NCBI GenBank assembly: GCA_045106055.1
Contig: JBGCED010000058.1
Span: 1-27,098 of the forward strand
DNA length: 27,098 bases
Origin: JBGCED01 sp045106055
Lineage (GTDB): Bacteria; Pseudomonadota; Alphaproteobacteria; CBDDJK01
Reading direction: 5' to 3'
Shown here one piece after another: positions 14,904 to 22,630 of this stretch. Position 1 is the first letter of the stretch. Each line of letters begins with the position of its first letter. The translations under genes and the position numbers were made by a program. The notes below the pieces were generated by a model. The model did not search any database. It worked only from the letters and a program-made list of their open reading frames with translations, and was not told the DNA's origin.

Positions 14904-14937
14904 AAAAGCCTGAGGTTATTATCTCAGGCTTTTTTTT
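14904..14937 (+). terminator. Intrinsic terminator after rplQ
   Basis: Perfect 11-bp stem AAAAGCCTGAG (14904-14914) with CTCAGGCTTTT (14923-14933), 8-base loop, and eight T residues from 14930 to 14937. It ends the ribosomal locus. An alternative stem, GCTTTTAA (14883-14890) with TTAAAAGC (14902-14909), shares bases with the left arm and cannot form at the same time. Confidence 0.9.
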
Positions 14938-14953
14938 AAGAAAGATAGGTTAA

Positions 14954-15847
14954 ATGGATTGGGATCGGTTGCGCGTTTTTAAAACTGTTGCAAATGCAGG
15001 CAGCTTTACCGCCGCAATGCGCGTGATGAATCTGTCACAATCCGCGATTAGCCGCAATATTAGCACCTTAGAAGATTCGCTTGGGGTTATTCTGTTTCAT
15101 CGCCATGCGCGCGGTTTAAAGCTAACCGAACAGGGCGCGCTTTTGCTTGAAACCACCAATCATGTGTTTCAAGAGCTTGAAAGGGTGCAAGTTCTGATTG
15201 GCGAGCGGAAAGATAAGGCATCAGGGCAGCTTAAAATCACCGCGCCCCACGCATTTGGCACGACTTGGCTTGCAGATCAAATGAAGTATTTCCTGGCAGA
15301 ATATCCAGAAATTAATGTTGATTTATTATTATGTGATGAAGAGCTTGATTTGGGAATGGGCGAAGCTGATGTCGCAATTCGCCTTGGCAAACCCCACCAG
15401 CAAGATTTAATTCAGCGTCCATTGGTTGCATTTCGGTTAAAAGTCTATGCCGCAAAAACCTATCTTGAGGAATATGGCGAGCCTGCTTCGCTTGAGGATT
15501 TAGAGCGCTTTCAGCTGATTTTATTTGAACGGCATGAACATTATGGGCTGCAAGATATAAATTGGCTAGAAAAAAAGGGAATGCCTTTGCATAAGAAGCG
15601 GCGCGCAAGATTGCGGGTTGATTCGCTTTATGGCATGTATCGCGCCGTCAGATCGGGGCTTGGGATTGCAAGCCTGCCTGACTATATGGCGCGCGACCCT
15701 GCAAGCCTTGAGTTAAAACAGATATTGCCAGAGCTGGAAGGGCCAGAGACAATGTCTTATTTTGTCTATCCGCAAGAGCTTAAAAACACCAAGCGCGTCG
15801 TTGCTTTTCGGGAGTTTTTATTATCAAAATTAGAATCCTTGAAATAA
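14954..15847 (+). CDS. LysR-family regulator, LsrB/VtlR type
   Basis: 297 residues. The winged helix-turn-helix is at about 1-62 (MDWDRLRVFKTVANAGSFTAA ... SQSAISRNISTLE ... LFHRHARGLKLTEQG), which matches the LsrB/VtlR group of Alphaproteobacteria. A LysR effector-binding domain follows (about 90-295). LsrB regulates redox and surface-polysaccharide genes in Sinorhizobium, VtlR a small RNA in Brucella; targets here are unknown. Only one cysteine (Cys127) is present, so multi-cysteine redox sensing as proposed for LsrB is unlikely to be conserved. The usual neighbour trxB is absent. The ATG is 16 bases after the rplQ terminator T-run, leaving no room for a separate promoter downstream of it. 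Confidence 0.85.
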   Translation: MDWDRLRVFKTVANAGSFTAAMRVMNLSQSAISRNISTLEDSLGVILFHRHARGLKLTEQGALLLETTNHVFQELERVQVLIGERKDKASGQLKITAPHAFGTTWLADQMKYFLAEYPEINVDLLLCDEELDLGMGEADVAIRLGKPHQQDLIQRPLVAFRLKVYAAKTYLEEYGEPASLEDLERFQLILFERHEHYGLQDINWLEKKGMPLHKKRRARLRVDSLYGMYRAVRSGLGIASLPDYMARDPASLELKQILPELEGPETMSYFVYPQELKNTKRVVAFREFLLSKLESLK

Positions 15848-15869
15848 AGATCATTTTGATAATTTAGTT

Positions 15870-15898
15870 TTGACGATCTTTGGATTGCCTGCTATAGC
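15870..15898 (+). promoter_or_regulatory. Promoter of tRNA-Leu
   Basis: TTGACG (15870-15875) and TATAGC (15893-15898) with an ideal 17-base spacer. The start would be near 15905, about 18 bases before the mature tRNA 5' end, a usual distance. Strong by consensus for both boxes. Confidence 0.7.
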
Positions 15899-15922
15899 AA
15901 CCATCACATAAGTCACCTTCTT

Positions 15923-16006
15923 GCGGGCGTGGCGAAATGGCAGACGCGCTGGATTTAGGTTCCAGTGGGGTAACCCGTGGGGGTTCAAGTCCCTCCGCCC
16001 GCACCA
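15923..16006 (+). tRNA. tRNA-Leu (anticodon UAG)
   Basis: 84 bases including an encoded CCA (16004-16006). The acceptor stem GCGGGCG (15923-15929) pairs with CGCCCGC (15996-16002). The anticodon stem CTGGA/TCCAG encloses TTTAGGT with anticodon TAG at 15956-15958, reading CUN codons. A long class II variable arm (TGGGGTAACCCGT) and the T loop GGTTCAAGTCC are visible. It is 12 bases from the end of the convergent chrA gene. Confidence 0.97.
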
Positions 16007-16018
16007 ATCCCATCATAT

Positions 16019-17326
16019 TCAAGCGAATTGCGAAATAACAACACTTGCCGCAGCGCAAATTCCAAGCACAAGCACAATGTTCATGTGCCGCCGAATGAGC
16101 AAATAATAGCTAAGGCAGGATAATAACAGCACCAGCATATTCACCGAATCAAATATGGGCTGCCATATATGGGCTGGACCAAATGCGACTTTGTGAATTT
16201 CATCAAAAAACACATGCAGGGCAAACCAAATGGACAGGCTTAATATGACCCCAACGACGGCTGCGGTAATTTGGGATAAAGCCCCCTGCAATCTGGGTCT
16301 TGCGGTGATCCATTCAATATAAGGCGCGCCCGCAAATATCCAAAGAAAACAAGGCACAAAGGTAACCCAAAGCACCAGAATCGCAGCAACCACAGCCAGC
16401 ATAATGCCGCCCACTTGAAACCCCGCCATAAAGCCAACAAATTCTGTGACCAATATAAGCGGCCCTGGGGTAGTTTCTGCAAGCCCAAGCCCATCCATCA
16501 TCTGGGCGGTGGTTAGCCAATTAAGTTCAAACACGACTTGTTGCGACATATAAGCAAGCACCGCATAAGCACCGCCAAAAGTCACGGTCGCCAGCTTGGC
16601 AAAGAAAAGCCCAAGATGATATAAAAAGCCCCACCCTGTTGCAAAGCCAATGATCATAAGCGGCGCAAGCCATAGGGTAAGCCCGATGGATATGGTTGTC
16701 AGCGTTTGGCGCAAGGAAACCAAAGGCAGTGTGGGTTCTGTGCTAATCGCGTTCTTTTCTGCATAGATAAAACCAAAAATGCCAGCCAGCGCAACAATAA
16801 GCGGATAAGGCACTTCAAATATAAAAATGCCTAAAAAGGCAGCAGCCGCAACGATCCAATGCGTTTTTTGTAATAATGCTTTCTTTGACACCCGCAATAA
16901 TGCTTCGATTACAATAATCACAACGGCGGCTTTTATGCCGATAAAGGCAGCTTGCATCCAGCCCATATTCCCAAAATTAGCATAAAGCAACGCCAGCAAT
17001 AAAATAACAAGCGCGCCTGGCAAAACAAATAGCAGCCCCGCGACAAGCCCGCCAATAATGCCATGCAATCGCCAGCCCGCATATGTTGCAAGCTGCATGG
17101 CTTCAGGCCCTGGCAGCAACATGCAAAAGCTCAATGCGTTCATATATTGTTTTTCGCTAAGCCATGCTTTCTCATCAACAAAAACCTTGTGCATTAAGGC
17201 AATTTGCGCTGCGGGCCCGCCAAAAGATAAAACACCGATCTTAAAATAAGCTTTTGTGGCTTCGCTTAGGCTTGGTTTTTCTAAGTTTGATATGATAGAT
17301 CCCCCCTTATGATTGCGTATCATCAT
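16019..17326 (-). CDS. chrA: Chromate efflux transporter ChrA
   Basis: 435 residues, the long (two-domain) CHR form in the inner membrane, about ten to twelve hydrophobic segments. The duplicated signatures are clear: SFGGP (34-38) and PGPEAM (72-77) in the first half, TFGGAYAVL (249-257) and ETTPGP (284-289) in the second. Homologues export chromate by proton-driven antiport; sulfate-like anions may also interact. It starts 9 bases after the rhodanese-ChrB gene stop. The annotated ATG (a tandem ATGATG) has little Shine-Dalgarno; a strong AAGGGGGG sits at codons 7-9 with no ATG/GTG/TTG at proper distance, so the N-terminus is uncertain. Confidence 0.93.
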   Translation of the reverse strand: MMIRNHKGGSIISNLEKPSLSEATKAYFKIGVLSFGGPAAQIALMHKVFVDEKAWLSEKQYMNALSFCMLLPGPEAMQLATYAGWRLHGIIGGLVAGLLFVLPGALVILLLALLYANFGNMGWMQAAFIGIKAAVVIIVIEALLRVSKKALLQKTHWIVAAAAFLGIFIFEVPYPLIVALAGIFGFIYAEKNAISTEPTLPLVSLRQTLTTISIGLTLWLAPLMIIGFATGWGFLYHLGLFFAKLATVTFGGAYAVLAYMSQQVVFELNWLTTAQMMDGLGLAETTPGPLILVTEFVGFMAGFQVGGIMLAVVAAILVLWVTFVPCFLWIFAGAPYIEWITARPRLQGALSQITAAVVGVILSLSIWFALHVFFDEIHKVAFGPAHIWQPIFDSVNMLVLLLSCLSYYLLIRRHMNIVLVLGICAAASVVISQFA

Positions 17327-17335
17327 TGCTTTATG

Positions 17336-18100
17336 TTAAAGCTTACATGCCCAGCGATAATAGGAATCATAAACCGCCATTCCAGCGTCAAGCAAATCAA
17401 GATCATCTTGATGGATCAATGAAAGCCCGCTTAACGCTGCACGCAGTCCAGCCGTTTCTGGAGCTGGATCAGGGCGATTTGAAACGATATTCGCCAATAT
17501 GCTTAAAGAATCACCGATAAGCCCAAATTCGTCAAGCATCACAGCAAAGCAAGAATGCTGATCATCGCGCGCAAATGCAGCATTGTCAATGCCAAAGGAG
17601 GTTGCGTTAAAGCGATCCGCGACATTCATTACCTGAGAGGGCTCGACAAAAAGTATTTTTGCCTTAGGGTCAACCAACCGCTTTATCAGCCATGAACAGG
17701 CAAGATGATCCATTTGCGGGCGGTGAAGCGTCACCCATAGGCTATGGCTTTCATTTGCCGAACGCGGCACTTTGGATGCTGTTACCATCGGCAGCCCTGC
17801 GTCACGCCATGCAAAATGCCCCCCCACCAAGAATGAAGCCCTTATGCCCTTTTCACGAAGAAGCGCCGCCGTCCCTTGGGAAATTTTAAATCCTTTTTGG
17901 CAATAAATAAGCAAATGGGCTTGCGGGAATTCTTCGGCAAGCGCGTCAATCCTATCAAAATCGCGTTTTAACGCCCCTGCTATTATTCTAGGATCATCGT
18001 CAAAATCCTCTGCGATGCGCGCATCAATGATAACGGGGCATTCAGGCATTCCAATAAGATCATAAAGCTGCGATACAAAAATTGAATTTGGGATGGTCAT
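17336..18100 (-). CDS. Rhodanese-ChrB fusion (chromate resistance protein)
   Basis: 254 residues in two domains. Residues 1-108 are a rhodanese-like sulfurtransferase domain: VIIDARIAEDFDDD, and the active loop with Cys67 in IYCQKGFKIS, then GGHFAWRDAGLP. Residues about 118-250 are the ChrB C-terminal chromate-resistance domain (WVTLHRPQMDHLACSWLIKRL ... FAVMLDEFGL). The N-terminal regulatory domain of classical ChrB is absent, so it may act as an enzyme or binding protein rather than a repressor. AAGGAAAG lies just before the ATG. It probably forms an operon with chrA directly downstream. Confidence 0.85.
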   Translation of the reverse strand: MTIPNSIFVSQLYDLIGMPECPVIIDARIAEDFDDDPRIIAGALKRDFDRIDALAEEFPQAHLLIYCQKGFKISQGTAALLREKGIRASFLVGGHFAWRDAGLPMVTASKVPRSANESHSLWVTLHRPQMDHLACSWLIKRLVDPKAKILFVEPSQVMNVADRFNATSFGIDNAAFARDDQHSCFAVMLDEFGLIGDSLSILANIVSNRPDPAPETAGLRAALSGLSLIHQDDLDLLDAGMAVYDSYYRWACKL

Positions 18101-18138
18101 GTTCTTTCCTTTTTACAGGGCGTTTACATCTTGATGTT

Positions 18139-18190
18139 GGTATTTGCTTAATACCATGGGGTATTGTTGGGCGGTATGGGTGGGGGTATT
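18139..18190 (-). promoter_or_regulatory. GGTATT/AATACC repeat array before the chromate genes
   Basis: Five related hexamers lie in the 106-base gap between sufE and the rhodanese-ChrB gene: GGTATT 18139-18144, AATACC 18150-18155, GGTATT 18160-18165, GGTATG 18173-18178, GGTATT 18185-18190. The second and third form an inverted repeat around ATGG. The first and second also pair (5-base spacer). This looks like an operator cluster for a DNA-binding regulator of the downstream genes. A TTGACT (18198-18193 on the - strand) could be a -35 box, but no convincing -10 is found. Confidence 0.45.
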
Positions 18191-18206
18191 AAAGTCAATA
18201 AAAGGA

Positions 18207-18632
18207 TTATGAAGCGTTGCGGGCGGTATTGTTGATGTAGCTTAGCATGGATTGAAACCCATTGCGGCGATTGACCGATAAATGGCTGGAAAGCCCGATT
18301 TGTGTCATGATTTGTTCAATCGGTAGTTCTAGTATTTCGGTCGGGGTTGAATCTTGATATAGGGTTAAAAGCAAGCTAATCAGCCCCTTGACCAGCACCG
18401 CGTCAGAATCTGCGTTGAAATGAATGCGTTTGATGCCTTGAGCATCGTTAAAAAGATCATGTGTAATCCAGACTTGCGAAATACAGCCATCCAGCTTGGT
18501 TTGGTCATTTTTTAACGCCGCATCCATGGGGGCAAGCTGCTTGCTTAAATCAATGATATAGGCATAGCGATCCTCCCAATCATCAAATAATTGAAAATTT
18601 TCAACCAGCGCATCCCCTGTTAATTTTTCCAA
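18207..18632 (-). CDS. sufE: Cysteine desulfuration protein SufE
   Basis: 141 residues, normal length. SufE takes the persulfide sulfur from the desulfurase SufS and passes it to SufB during iron-sulfur cluster assembly. The acceptor cysteine is Cys50 in KLDGCISQVWI; DDWEDRYAYIIDL and the C-terminal LSVNRRNGFQSML are also conserved. It starts 24 bases downstream of the phosphomannomutase gene, so the two are likely co-transcribed. Other suf genes are not in the window. Confidence 0.93.
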   Translation of the reverse strand: MEKLTGDALVENFQLFDDWEDRYAYIIDLSKQLAPMDAALKNDQTKLDGCISQVWITHDLFNDAQGIKRIHFNADSDAVLVKGLISLLLTLYQDSTPTEILELPIEQIMTQIGLSSHLSVNRRNGFQSMLSYINNTARNAS

Positions 18633-18656
18633 AATTCTATCCTTTGTGAATATCTA

Positions 18657-20051
18657 TTAAAATGGGGGCTTGATGCCAAGCTGGGTTAAATAATGGGCAA
18701 GCTTGTTACAGATTGCATCCAATCCTGCTTGATCCTTTGCTTCGCATCTGACGACCAAGCAAGGCTGGGTGTTGGATGCACGCACCAGCCACCAGCCGTC
18801 CGTTTCATCCACCCGCAGCCCATCCATTTTATTGACTTGCTGCGGCGGGTAATCTGCGACTTTTTCTGCTAATTTATCAATCAGCGCAAATTTTTCAGCC
18901 TCGCTAACATCCACCCGCAATTCAGGCGTGTTCACAAATTTAGGCAGCTGATCCACCAATTCACTTAATTTATAAGGCGATGTTTCCAAGAAATTTAACA
19001 AGCGCAAGGCAACATAAAGCGCATCATCATAGCCATAATATAAATGTTTTATGAAAATATGCCCGCTCATTTCCCCTGCAAGCGGCGCATCAAGCTGTGC
19101 CATCTTGGTCTTGATGATGGAATGACCCGTTGGCGACATAACGGGCTTTGCGCCCAATTCCGCCAAAACCTCGCCAAGCCCATTGCTGGCTTTTACATCA
19201 TAAATAACGGGGCTGTTTGGCGGACAATGCGGCAGGATTGCCTTTGCCAATAGCATCAAAATTTGATCGCCCCACACAATGCGCCCGCGATCATCAACCA
19301 GCCCTATTCGGTCGCCATCGCCGTCAAAACCAATGCCTATATCCAGCGTGTTTGCTGCGACCAGCTGTTGTAATTGCACCAGATTTTCAGCAATAGTGGG
19401 ATCGGGGTGATGGGCAGGAAAATCGCCATCTATTTCATCATTGATTAAGAAATGCGTTCCCTTTAACAATTTGGTAAGCGCTTTGGTGGTGGGGCCAAAT
19501 GCGCCATTGCCAGGATCCCAGCCCACCCGCAGCCCCTTTGCTGAAAAGCGTGACCCTTGATAATCGGCGATGATTCGCTGCAAATAAGCATCATTAATGC
19601 TGGTTTGCACCACCTGCCCATAACCAGAGGCAAACAGCCCAAAGCGCGCAATTTCTGCCAAGCGTTTAATGTCTTTCCCGTAAAAGGATTTTCCGTGCAG
19701 CACCATTTTAAAGCCATTATAGCCAGCATCATTATGCGATCCCGTAACCATCACCCCCAAATCCGCCTTTAGGACATGGTTTGCAAAATAAAGCATGGGG
19801 GATGCGACAACGCCAATATCCATCACATTAAGCCCTGAAAGGCTTAGCCCGTGGATAAGTTCTTCGCATAAATAGGGCGAGCTATGGCGGCCATCACGCC
19901 CCACCACCGCCATCTTAGAGGATGCACCGTTAAATAATTTACCAAGCGAACGCCCAAGAATAAAAGCATCATGCGCAGTTAGGCTTTCGCCCACAATGCC
20001 CCTTATATCATATTCGCGTAAAATCTCAGGAGCAAAAATATGACCTGCCAC
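18657..20051 (-). CDS. Phosphomannomutase/phosphoglucomutase
   Basis: 464 residues, alpha-D-phosphohexomutase family, AlgC/ManB type. It converts mannose-6-P and mannose-1-P (or the glucose pair) for GDP-mannose and surface polysaccharide synthesis in the cytosol. Phosphoserine loop TGSHND with Ser105; metal loop FDGDGDR (Asp243, 245, 247); sugar-specificity loop GEMSGH (326-331); phosphate-binding RASNTQP (424-430). All four active-site parts are present. The start is GTG (20051-20049), with no clear Shine-Dalgarno; the sequence MAGHIFAPEILREYDIRG fits the family, so this start is preferred. Gene symbol left open because manB, algC and pgm cannot be told apart here. Confidence 0.93.
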   Translation of the reverse strand: MAGHIFAPEILREYDIRGIVGESLTAHDAFILGRSLGKLFNGASSKMAVVGRDGRHSSPYLCEELIHGLSLSGLNVMDIGVVASPMLYFANHVLKADLGVMVTGSHNDAGYNGFKMVLHGKSFYGKDIKRLAEIARFGLFASGYGQVVQTSINDAYLQRIIADYQGSRFSAKGLRVGWDPGNGAFGPTTKALTKLLKGTHFLINDEIDGDFPAHHPDPTIAENLVQLQQLVAANTLDIGIGFDGDGDRIGLVDDRGRIVWGDQILMLLAKAILPHCPPNSPVIYDVKASNGLGEVLAELGAKPVMSPTGHSIIKTKMAQLDAPLAGEMSGHIFIKHLYYGYDDALYVALRLLNFLETSPYKLSELVDQLPKFVNTPELRVDVSEAEKFALIDKLAEKVADYPPQQVNKMDGLRVDETDGWWLVRASNTQPCLVVRCEAKDQAGLDAICNKLAHYLTQLGIKPPF

Positions 20052-20190
20052 GGCTTGTTCTTTCTATGGATAAGGCGCAAAATCCATCAAATTCTAATCA
20101 GGTTGTGATTGTCATTGGGGTGATTTGCGTGTATTAAAATTTTATACTTTACCCAATCATAATATACCATGTTTAGACGATTAGCAAGAT

Positions 20191-21687
20191 ATGCAACATA
20201 ATAGTGACACGCTTAACGCTTTAGAAAATGATTTAGCGCAGCCCGCTGCTTTGTTAAAAAATAATTTAGCGCAGCCCGCTGCTTTGCAAATGCTGGCCGA
20301 GAAAAAGCTTTATGTTAAAAGCTGGGGCTGCCAGATGAATCTGTATGATTCTGAACGCATGAAGGATATTTTGCAAGCCAAAGGGTACGGCATCGCCGAT
20401 AAGCCCGCACAAGCCGATTTAATCATCCTAAATACCTGTCATATCCGCGAAAAAGCCACCGATAAGCTTTATTCCGAATTGGGACGGCTTGGCAGCTTAA
20501 AGCGTAACCGCCCCAATTTAAAAATTGTGGTTGCGGGCTGCGTTGCCCAAGCCGAGGGCGAAGAAATTTTCAGGCGCGCCCAGATGGTGGATTTTCTGGT
20601 AGGGCCACAAAATTATCAAACCTTGCCCGATCTGCTGGATCAAGCACAAGCGCATGAAGATGCTTTAAACGCCCCGCCGATAAAACCTTTGCAGCTGATG
20701 GCAACCGATTTTCCCGCCAATGATAAATTTGATGCATTGCCAAGCCCGCGCGATCATGCGGGCAGCGTTTCTGCGTTTTTATCCATTCAAGAGGGGTGCG
20801 ATAAATTTTGCAGCTTTTGTGTTGTGCCTTATACGCGCGGCGCGGAATATTCACGCCCCGCCGATGCCATCATCGCAGAAGCAAAACAATTATTAGCAAA
20901 AGGGGTAAGGGAAATTACCTTGCTGGGTCAAAATGTCAATGCGTGGCATGGTCAGCCCCCGCGCCGCATTGCAGGCGGCACAGATCAATGGGGCTTTAGC
21001 GCATTATTACAAGAAATTAGCGCGCTGGATGGTTTGCTGCGTTTGCGTTATACGACCAGCCATCCCAATGAAGTTGATGAAAATTTAATCGCGTCCCATC
21101 GCGACCTAGCGCCTTTAATGCCGCTTTTGCATCTTCCCGTTCAATCTGGATCGGATCGTATTTTAAAGGCGATGAATCGCAAACATACGGCACAGACCTA
21201 TTTGGACATGATTGCTCGCTTTCGCGATCTTAATCCCGCCATGGCATTTTCATCTGATTTTATCGTGGGCTATCCTGATGAGCGCGAAGAAGATCATCAA
21301 GCAACGCTTGATCTGATTGAAAAAATTGGCTTTGCATCGTCTTTTTCATTTAAATATTCGCCGCGTCCTGGAACGCCAGCAGCCCAAGCGCAAGCTGTGG
21401 ATGAACCGATTCAAGATCGCCGCTTGCAGGAACTTCAAGCCTTGCTGGAATCGCAGCAAGCCGCGTTCAACCAATCAATGATTGGCAAAACCATCCCTAT
21501 CCTGCTTGAAAAATCAGGGAAATATGATGGGCAGCTGGTGGGAAGATCCCCTTATTTGCAGCCCGTGCATGTCAATCTGCCCGATGATTGGCTTGGAAAA
21601 GAAATTATGTGCCATATTGATTCGTTGGAGGCTTATTCGCTGTTCGCGACTCCTGTATCCAGCGCCCCCAGCCATTCCCCAGATTGA
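20191..21687 (+). CDS. miaB: tRNA-2-methylthio-N6-dimethylallyladenosine synthase
   Basis: 498 residues. MiaB is a radical SAM enzyme that adds a methylthio group to i6A37 of tRNAs. The N-terminal MTTase domain has the three cluster cysteines Cys47 (SWGCQMN), Cys83 (NTCHIRE) and Cys117 (AGCVAQ); the radical SAM CxxxCxxC is Cys203-Cys207-Cys210; a C-terminal TRAM domain ends near 490. The first 33 residues before the usual start carry an in-frame 11-residue duplication (LAQPAAL twice). The ribosome binding site is weak at ATG 20191; an internal ATG (20290) gives the canonical length but has no site either. Confidence 0.95.
   Translation: MQHNSDTLNALENDLAQPAALLKNNLAQPAALQMLAEKKLYVKSWGCQMNLYDSERMKDILQAKGYGIADKPAQADLIILNTCHIREKATDKLYSELGRLGSLKRNRPNLKIVVAGCVAQAEGEEIFRRAQMVDFLVGPQNYQTLPDLLDQAQAHEDALNAPPIKPLQLMATDFPANDKFDALPSPRDHAGSVSAFLSIQEGCDKFCSFCVVPYTRGAEYSRPADAIIAEAKQLLAKGVREITLLGQNVNAWHGQPPRRIAGGTDQWGFSALLQEISALDGLLRLRYTTSHPNEVDENLIASHRDLAPLMPLLHLPVQSGSDRILKAMNRKHTAQTYLDMIARFRDLNPAMAFSSDFIVGYPDEREEDHQATLDLIEKIGFASSFSFKYSPRPGTPAAQAQAVDEPIQDRRLQELQALLESQQAAFNQSMIGKTIPILLEKSGKYDGQLVGRSPYLQPVHVNLPDDWLGKEIMCHIDSLEAYSLFATPVSSAPSHSPD
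20231..20286 (+). repeat. 33-bp in-frame duplication in the 5' end of miaB
   Basis: The 23-base string ATTTAGCGCAGCCCGCTGCTTTG is present at 20231-20253 and again at 20264-20286 without mismatch (20 bases are shown in the family-independent core ATTTAGCGCAGCCCGCTGCT). The period is 33 bases, exactly 11 codons, so the frame is kept and the protein repeats NxLAQPAAL. Confidence 0.9.
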
Positions 21688-21699
21688 TCTTTAATCTAT

Positions 21700-22629
21700 A
21701 TGAACATCATCTTTGATAATAATCAGCTGGCGGCGTCACTATTTGGGGTGGAAGATCATAATCTGGCAGTCCTTGAGCAAGCATTGGGCGTTACGCTTTA
21801 TAATCGCGGCAATCATGTGATTGTTGAGGGCGCGCAAAACGATCAAAAAACAGCGCGCTATGTGCTGAACCGCCTATATCGGATGCTGGAAAAAGGCGGG
21901 GCGATTGATGATGATTTGATTGATGAATTATTGCTGCAAGCCAGCCTATCCAGTAAGATTGCTGAAAATGATGGGCTGTTATTTGATACGCCAAGGCGTA
22001 AAATTTACCCGCGCACCCAAAATCAAGCCCTTTATATGAAGGCAATCTTGGATTATAAAATGGTATTTGGGCTTGGTCCTGCGGGAACGGGCAAAACATG
22101 GCTTGCGGTTGCTGCCGCCGCAGAAGCGCTGGCGAAAAATCGCATTGAACGGATTATTTTAACCCGCCCTGCGGTTGAAGCAGGAGAGCGGTTGGGGTTT
22201 TTGCCAGGCGCGCTAAAAGACAAGGTTGATCCTTATTTGCGCCCGATCTATGACGCGCTGGATGATGTGATGCGCGCAGAAGAGGTTGCAAAGCGGATTG
22301 AACAAGGCGATATAGAAATTGCCCCCTTGGCATATATGCGCGGGCGCACCCTTAAAAACGCCTTTGTGATTTTGGATGAAGCGCAAAATACAACCAAGAT
22401 GCAAATGAAAATGTTTCTAACCCGCATGGGTAAAAACAGCCATATGATCATTAATGGTGATCTAAGCCAAGTGGATTTGCCCGCAGGGCAGCCATCGGGG
22501 CTGGGTCATGCCGTATCCTTGCTTTCTAATATCCCGCAAATTGCCATTTGCACGCTGGATGCCAGCGATGTTATTCGCCATCGTTTGGTATCGGAAATTA
22601 TCAAAGCCTATGATCACGAGCAGCACTGA
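21700..22629 (+). CDS. ybeZ: PhoH-like ATPase (YbeZ)
   Basis: 309 residues. P-loop ATPase of the PhoH family, thought to work with YbeY in rRNA processing. N-terminal KH-like region (about 15-65), then Walker A GPAGTGKT (126-133) and Walker B FVILDEAQ (222-229, Asp226/Glu227), and TRPAVEAGERLGFLPG between them. It lies 12 bases after miaB with a poor Shine-Dalgarno, so coupling with miaB is likely, and one base before ybeY, the conserved partner order. Confidence 0.93.
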   Translation: MNIIFDNNQLAASLFGVEDHNLAVLEQALGVTLYNRGNHVIVEGAQNDQKTARYVLNRLYRMLEKGGAIDDDLIDELLLQASLSSKIAENDGLLFDTPRRKIYPRTQNQALYMKAILDYKMVFGLGPAGTGKTWLAVAAAAEALAKNRIERIILTRPAVEAGERLGFLPGALKDKVDPYLRPIYDALDDVMRAEEVAKRIEQGDIEIAPLAYMRGRTLKNAFVILDEAQNTTKMQMKMFLTRMGKNSHMIINGDLSQVDLPAGQPSGLGHAVSLLSNIPQIAICTLDASDVIRHRLVSEIIKAYDHEQH

Positions 22630-22630
22630 T

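Noticed and set aside
15921..16106. A 61-codon open frame over the tRNA-Leu gene
   Set aside because: It is the tRNA sequence read as codons; the cloverleaf is complete.
16007..18206. Attachment-site repeat of the tRNA 3' end flanking the chromate genes
   Set aside because: No second copy of the GGTTCAAGTCCC-type tRNA end was found at the far side, and no integrase is present.
20052..20190. Divergent promoters between the phosphohexomutase gene and miaB
   Set aside because: TATACT (20143-20148) and CATAAT (20159-20164) are present but have no acceptable -35 partner, so no promoter is called although one must exist.
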